From: Nitrospinota bacterium
GTDB lineage: Bacteria > Nitrospinota_A > UBA7883 > JADGGD01
Length of the DNA stretch: 15,793 bases
Direction of reading: 5' to 3'
Assembly (NCBI GenBank): GCA_015229165.1
Contig: JADGCD010000026.1
Coordinates: 1-15,793 of the forward strand
Shown: one piece after another, positions 12,463 to 15,793 of the stretch
Layout: every line of letters begins with the position of its first letter
Position numbering within the stretch: the first letter of the stretch is position 1
The notes under the pieces: generated by a model
What the model saw: the letters and a program-made list of their open reading frames with translations, nothing else
The model's database searches: none
Told to the model about the DNA's origin: nothing
Translations under genes and position numbers: made by a program

Positions 12463-14001
12463 TCAGAGGACTTCCGGCAGAATCCCCAGCAGATCGGTCG
12501 CCAGCATCGCCCGGGGCGCCTTCCCCCCGTCCCGCCATTGGTCGGCCGCCCTCCCGTGGAGCCAGACCGCCGCCACGGCGGCGTTCGTCGGCGTGGCCCC
12601 CTGCGCCAGCAGCGAGACGATCATGCCGGCCAGCGCGTCCCCCGTTCCGCCGGTGGCCAGCGCGTCGTTGCCGGTGGGGTTGATCCAGACCATTCCGTCG
12701 GGCGCCGCGACGACCGTTCGGGCGCCCTTCAGGACCACTACCGCGCCGATGGCGGCGGCGTACCCTTTGGCCGTCCCCACCCGGTCGGTCTGAACCGCTT
12801 CGGTGGAGAGGCCGACGAGCCGCCCCATCTCGCCGGGATGGGGGGTGACCACCGTCGGAGCCGTGCGTCCGGCCAGCCAGTCGGCGGCGCCCATGACCGT
12901 CAGGGCGTCTGCGTCCAGAACCAACGGCAGGGGGGACTCCCTCACCACCCGCTCCACAAACCGGGCGGTCTCGGCGGTGACGCCGATACCGGGGCCGACC
13001 AGCAGGGCGTCGACCGTGGCGCTTTTGGCAAGGAAGGGGGTCGCCGCATCACCCCCCATCCCTCCTTCCGGCGTCTCGGGGAGGGGGAGGGTCATCAGCT
13101 CCGGTCCGGCGGAGAGGAGCGCGGAGGAAAGGGAGCGGGGGAGGGCGACGGTGGCCAGACCCGCCCCCATGCGCAGGGCGGCCACGCCCGCCACGAGCCC
13201 CGTTCCGGCGAAGCCGGGGGCGCCGCAGGCGAGCAAAGCGTGCCCGAAGGTTCCCTTGTGCCCGTCGGCGGGACGGCGGGGGAGCATGGCCCGGATGTCC
13301 TTCTCTTCGGCAAGCCAGGCGAAGGCTTGCGCCTCGTCGAGTACCGCGCGGGGTATGGAAATGTCGGCTACGACGATCTCCCCCGCCAGCGCCGCGCCGG
13401 GGTAGGTGTAGAGGGCCGGTTTGGGGGCGCCGAAGGTGACGGTGACATGGGCGCGAAACGCATTGCCGGGGACGGCGCCGCTGTCGGCCTCCACGCCGGT
13501 GGGGAGGTCGATGGCGATCCGGAATTTTCCCTGCCCGTTCATCACGTCGAGGACGTCGTTCATGAAGCCGTGCGGGGCGCCGACGGCGCCGGAGCCGAGG
13601 AGGGCGTCGACCACCACCGAGGTGTGCATGAACTTGAGCTTGAAGTTCCTGATGTGTTTTTCCTCGGTGAACTCCTTGACCCGGCCCCCCATCCGCTCGA
13701 AGGCGTCGAGGTTGATCCGGGCGTCGCCGCCGACCGCCTCCCGCGCACAGGCGAGGAAGACCGTCGGCTCGGCCCACCGGTTGAACAGATGCCGGGCGAC
13801 GACGAAACCGTCCCCCCCGTTGTTCCCCTTCCCGGCGAAGATGTTGACCCGCAGTTTGTGGAGGGAGTCGAACCGCTTTTCGATTTCGGCCACCACGGCC
13901 CGCCCGGCGTTCTCCATCAGCGCGACGCCGGGAACGCCGATCCCGTCGATGACGGTCCGGTCGATCTGGCGCATGGTGGCGGCGGTGACGATCTTGATCA
14001 T
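12463..14001 (-). CDS. nnr: Bifunctional NAD(P)H-hydrate epimerase / ADP-dependent dehydratase
   Basis: A 512-residue metabolite-repair enzyme that epimerises and dehydrates damaged NAD(P)HX back to NAD(P)H. The N-terminal YjeF_N epimerase half (1 to about 215) shows GKGNNGGDGFVVARHL from 57, VDALLGSG (131-138) and DLPTGVEAD (165-173). The C-terminal YjeF_C / carbohydrate-kinase-like half (about 235-512) shows KGTFGHALL from 249, GPGIG (336-340), LDADAL (362-367), TPHPGEM (386-392) and NPTGN...GGTGDALAG with catalytic D455. The length and order are those of E. coli YjeF-type fusions. The ribosome site is weak (GAGAG). A terminator separates it from the coiled-coil gene upstream, so it needs its own promoter, which I cannot place in the 76-nt gap, or depends on read-through. 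Confidence 0.95.
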   Translation of the reverse strand: MIKIVTAATMRQIDRTVIDGIGVPGVALMENAGRAVVAEIEKRFDSLHKLRVNIFAGKGNNGGDGFVVARHLFNRWAEPTVFLACAREAVGGDARINLDAFERMGGRVKEFTEEKHIRNFKLKFMHTSVVVDALLGSGAVGAPHGFMNDVLDVMNGQGKFRIAIDLPTGVEADSGAVPGNAFRAHVTVTFGAPKPALYTYPGAALAGEIVVADISIPRAVLDEAQAFAWLAEEKDIRAMLPRRPADGHKGTFGHALLACGAPGFAGTGLVAGVAALRMGAGLATVALPRSLSSALLSAGPELMTLPLPETPEGGMGGDAATPFLAKSATVDALLVGPGIGVTAETARFVERVVRESPLPLVLDADALTVMGAADWLAGRTAPTVVTPHPGEMGRLVGLSTEAVQTDRVGTAKGYAAAIGAVVVLKGARTVVAAPDGMVWINPTGNDALATGGTGDALAGMIVSLLAQGATPTNAAVAAVWLHGRAADQWRDGGKAPRAMLATDLLGILPEVL

Positions 14002-14030
14002 GCTCTCTCGCGTGTCGGTGGGGGAGGAAA

Positions 14031-14061
14031 GAAAAGAGCCGACCGGCGCTCCGGTCGGCTC
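14031..14061 (-). terminator. Intrinsic terminator after the coiled-coil gene
   Basis: Perfect 11-bp stem: GAGCCGACCGG (14036-14046) and CCGGTCGGCTC (14051-14061) with a 4-nt loop. Read on the minus strand it is followed by TTTTCTTTCC. It begins 17 nt after the coiled-coil stop. Confidence 0.88.
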
Positions 14062-14077
14062 CGTGGGCGGGGGAGGG

Positions 14078-15793
14078 TCACTCCCCGCCGTTCTTGAGGT
14101 TGAAATACTCGTTGAGCTTTTTCTCGATCTCGCCCAGCAGGAAGCGCAGTTCGATGATCTGGTCGGCGGCCTTCTCGATGGTCCGCTCCTCTTCCTTGAG
14201 GGCGCCGATCTTGGCGCCGATGTCGTCGGCCATGAGGGACAGGTCGTTGAGGCGCCGCTCGGTCTTGCCGATGAGGACCAGCCGGGCGTCGAGTTTGTCG
14301 AGGCGGGTTTCGGCCTCTTCCATGACGTCGGAGACGGCGGCCAGCTTGCCGGTGATGGCCGAGAAGCTCTCCTTGTCCTTTTCGATCCGCTCCCGCTCGA
14401 CGTGGATGTCGCGCATGGTGGCTTCGAGCCCGGCCACCTGTTCGCCCGCCTTGCGGATGGTGGCCTCTTCCTCCTTGAGCTGGGTGATCCGCCCTTCGAG
14501 CTTTTCGGCGGTCGCCATGAGGGCGCTCACCTTCTTCTCGGTCTCCTCGACCCGCTCTTCCTGGGCGTGGATTTCGGCGATTCTCTTTTCGAGACTCTCC
14601 ACGCGGGCCACCATCCGGGCGAACGACTCTTCGACTTTCCGGTTGTCGGCCACCATGCTCTGGGCGGTGGAAAGCTGCGACCGGATGTCGGCCAGCATCG
14701 GGGCCACCTTCCCGGCGGTCTCCTCCACCGAGGCCAGCCGTCCGGCGGCCATGTCGACCTCGCCGAGTTTGGCGTCGATGATCCGTTCGGCCATCTCCAC
14801 CCGGGCGGCCACCGCTTCGAGGCGCGATTCGGCCTTCTCGATGTTGGCCTTCTCGTCGGCCACCGCAGAGATCCGCTCCTCCAGCATCCGGGCGGTCTCG
14901 CGGAACCCTTCGATCTTCCGGTCCAGCTCTTCGACGAACTCGATCTTCTTGGAGACCTTGTCGACCTTCAGGTTGGCGTCCTCGATGAAGTAGTCGAGCC
15001 CGTCGAGCTTCTTTTCGAGCTTCTCGACCAGGGCGCGCCGTTCGAGCTGGCGCTCCATCTTGATGTCGAGGTTGAGGACCATCGAGTTGAGGTCGTCGAT
15101 TTTCTTTTCGACCTGGTCGATGATCCCCTGGCGTCCGGCCAGCTCTTCGAGGCGGCGGTCGACGACGATGCCGGTCTCCCGCACCTGATGAAGCTTGGAC
15201 TCGATCTCCTCGGTGATCTTGGCCTCTTCGCGGAACTGCTTGAGCCGCCCGGCCACCTCGTCGGCCTTGGTGTAGAACTGCTGGACATGCTCCTCCATCG
15301 CCTTGAGGGAGGTGAGCTGTTCGGCCACCGCATCCATCCGAACCCGCACCGTCTCGGCGAGCTGGGTGTTCAGGTCGGTCAATTTGCGTTCGGTGTCGGC
15401 GGCGCGGACCCGCTCGTCGCCGATGCGGGAGAGGCGCGCCTCCACGTCGGCGGCGACGGTGTCGAGGGTCTTCAGCCGTTCGGCCACCTTGCGGACGGCG
15501 TCCTCCCGGCCGGTGACGGCGCGGACTTCGCCCCGCAGCTCGTTCATGTCGGTCAGCAGCCGGTCGATCTCGCCGTGGGTGTCCTGCAAAACCGAGCGCT
15601 GGCGGAGGAGATCCTCGATCCCCTCCTGCATCGACTCCAGCGTGGCTCGGGCCTGCCGCGCCTCTTCGGTCATGGAGAGGACCGAGTTCCGGTAGGAGGC
15701 CAGAGACTCGATGCGGCTCTCGATGGCGGTGACCGACTGACGCAACTCGCCCGATTTGACGTCGGCGTGGGAGACCAGCGCCTTGAAGTCGTC
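14078..15793 (-). CDS. Large coiled-coil protein, 5' partial
   Basis: The frame stays open to the window edge, so the N-terminus is missing; 571 residues are visible. The TTG at 15745 is an internal Leu codon, not a convincing start. Almost the whole visible part is charged heptad-like helix, rich in Glu, Lys, Arg, Ala and Leu, with no Trp and almost no Pro, typical of a long coiled coil. A short segment with an [TN]-I-[ER]-K-A core recurs three times: near 14843-14834, 14459-14450 and 14180-14171. The C-terminus is a short non-repetitive tail, EYFNLKNGGE. No ATPase, kinase or membrane segment is visible. It could be a cytoskeletal filament, an SMC-like or receptor-like rod, or a spirochete-type coiled-coil protein. 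Function unknown. Confidence 0.8.
   Translation of the reverse strand, partial: DDFKALVSHADVKSGELRQSVTAIESRIESLASYRNSVLSMTEEARQARATLESMQEGIEDLLRQRSVLQDTHGEIDRLLTDMNELRGEVRAVTGREDAVRKVAERLKTLDTVAADVEARLSRIGDERVRAADTERKLTDLNTQLAETVRVRMDAVAEQLTSLKAMEEHVQQFYTKADEVAGRLKQFREEAKITEEIESKLHQVRETGIVVDRRLEELAGRQGIIDQVEKKIDDLNSMVLNLDIKMERQLERRALVEKLEKKLDGLDYFIEDANLKVDKVSKKIEFVEELDRKIEGFRETARMLEERISAVADEKANIEKAESRLEAVAARVEMAERIIDAKLGEVDMAAGRLASVEETAGKVAPMLADIRSQLSTAQSMVADNRKVEESFARMVARVESLEKRIAEIHAQEERVEETEKKVSALMATAEKLEGRITQLKEEEATIRKAGEQVAGLEATMRDIHVERERIEKDKESFSAITGKLAAVSDVMEEAETRLDKLDARLVLIGKTERRLNDLSLMADDIGAKIGALKEEERTIEKAADQIIELRFLLGEIEKKLNEYFNLKNGGE

Noticed and set aside
12403..14097. Plus-strand open frame of 564 codons opposite nnr
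   Set aside because: It is antisense to a gene with complete catalytic motifs and its product is low-complexity Gly/Arg/Asp-rich; it is a high-GC shadow.
14094..14993. Plus-strand Ser/Arg-rich open frame opposite the coiled-coil gene
   Set aside because: The repetitive Ser/Arg composition is what reverse-reading of Glu/Leu/Ala coiled-coil codons gives; no start signals.
1..15793. CRISPR arrays, insertion sequences, tRNA or rRNA genes
   Set aside because: No regularly spaced repeats, transposase-like frames, terminal inverted repeats or tRNA/rRNA-like sequence were recognised.

Overview
The window is high-GC bacterial chromosome, densely packed with genes on both strands. The gene set points to a respiring, motile Gram-negative bacterium: a NapC/NrfH-like multiheme cytochrome c, a thioredoxin-fold [2Fe-2S] ferredoxin, an LDH-type malate dehydrogenase, a LysM/M23 envelope lipoprotein, CheV and PAS/GGDEF signalling. 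Together they suggest a deltaproteobacterium-like lineage (Desulfuromonadota-type or a relative). This assignment is inference from gene content only; no rRNA or tRNA gene was seen.

Left part (1-5635, all + strand). The 3' end of an OleD-like reductase overlaps a five-heme, membrane-anchored cytochrome c by 4 nt. A probable sigma70 promoter then drives a ferredoxin and a TTG-started dGTPase that overlap. Next comes a tight three-gene group: a small half-ferritin-like protein, a SLOG/TIGR00725 protein and a LysM-M23 lipoprotein. Malate dehydrogenase follows with its own promoter candidate and a very strong intrinsic terminator (14-bp stem, T tail).

Middle part (5703-12305), a signalling block. 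It holds a soluble multi-PAS/GAF histidine kinase, a 46-codon minus-strand gene that overlaps the kinase 3' end, and a lower-GC noncoding stretch. A near-consensus promoter then precedes an ODP-type (flavodiiron beta-lactamase-like) putative O2/diiron sensor, which is translationally coupled to a PAS-PAS-GGDEF diguanylate cyclase with intact active and inhibitory sites. Converging on this pair is a minus-strand CheV (CheW + receiver). The simplest reading is that oxygen or redox input is routed to c-di-GMP and to chemotaxis.

Right part (12463-15793, - strand). This holds the bifunctional NAD(P)H-hydrate repair enzyme Nnr and, beyond a perfect intrinsic terminator, a large coiled-coil protein that runs off the window edge.

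The points most worth a second look are: the ODP-diguanylate cyclase pair with an altered metal motif; the half-ferritin without an encapsulin; the unannotated 46-aa protein; hairpins placed just after three predicted transcription starts; and the OleD-like fragment, which implies an olefin-synthesis cluster just outside the window.
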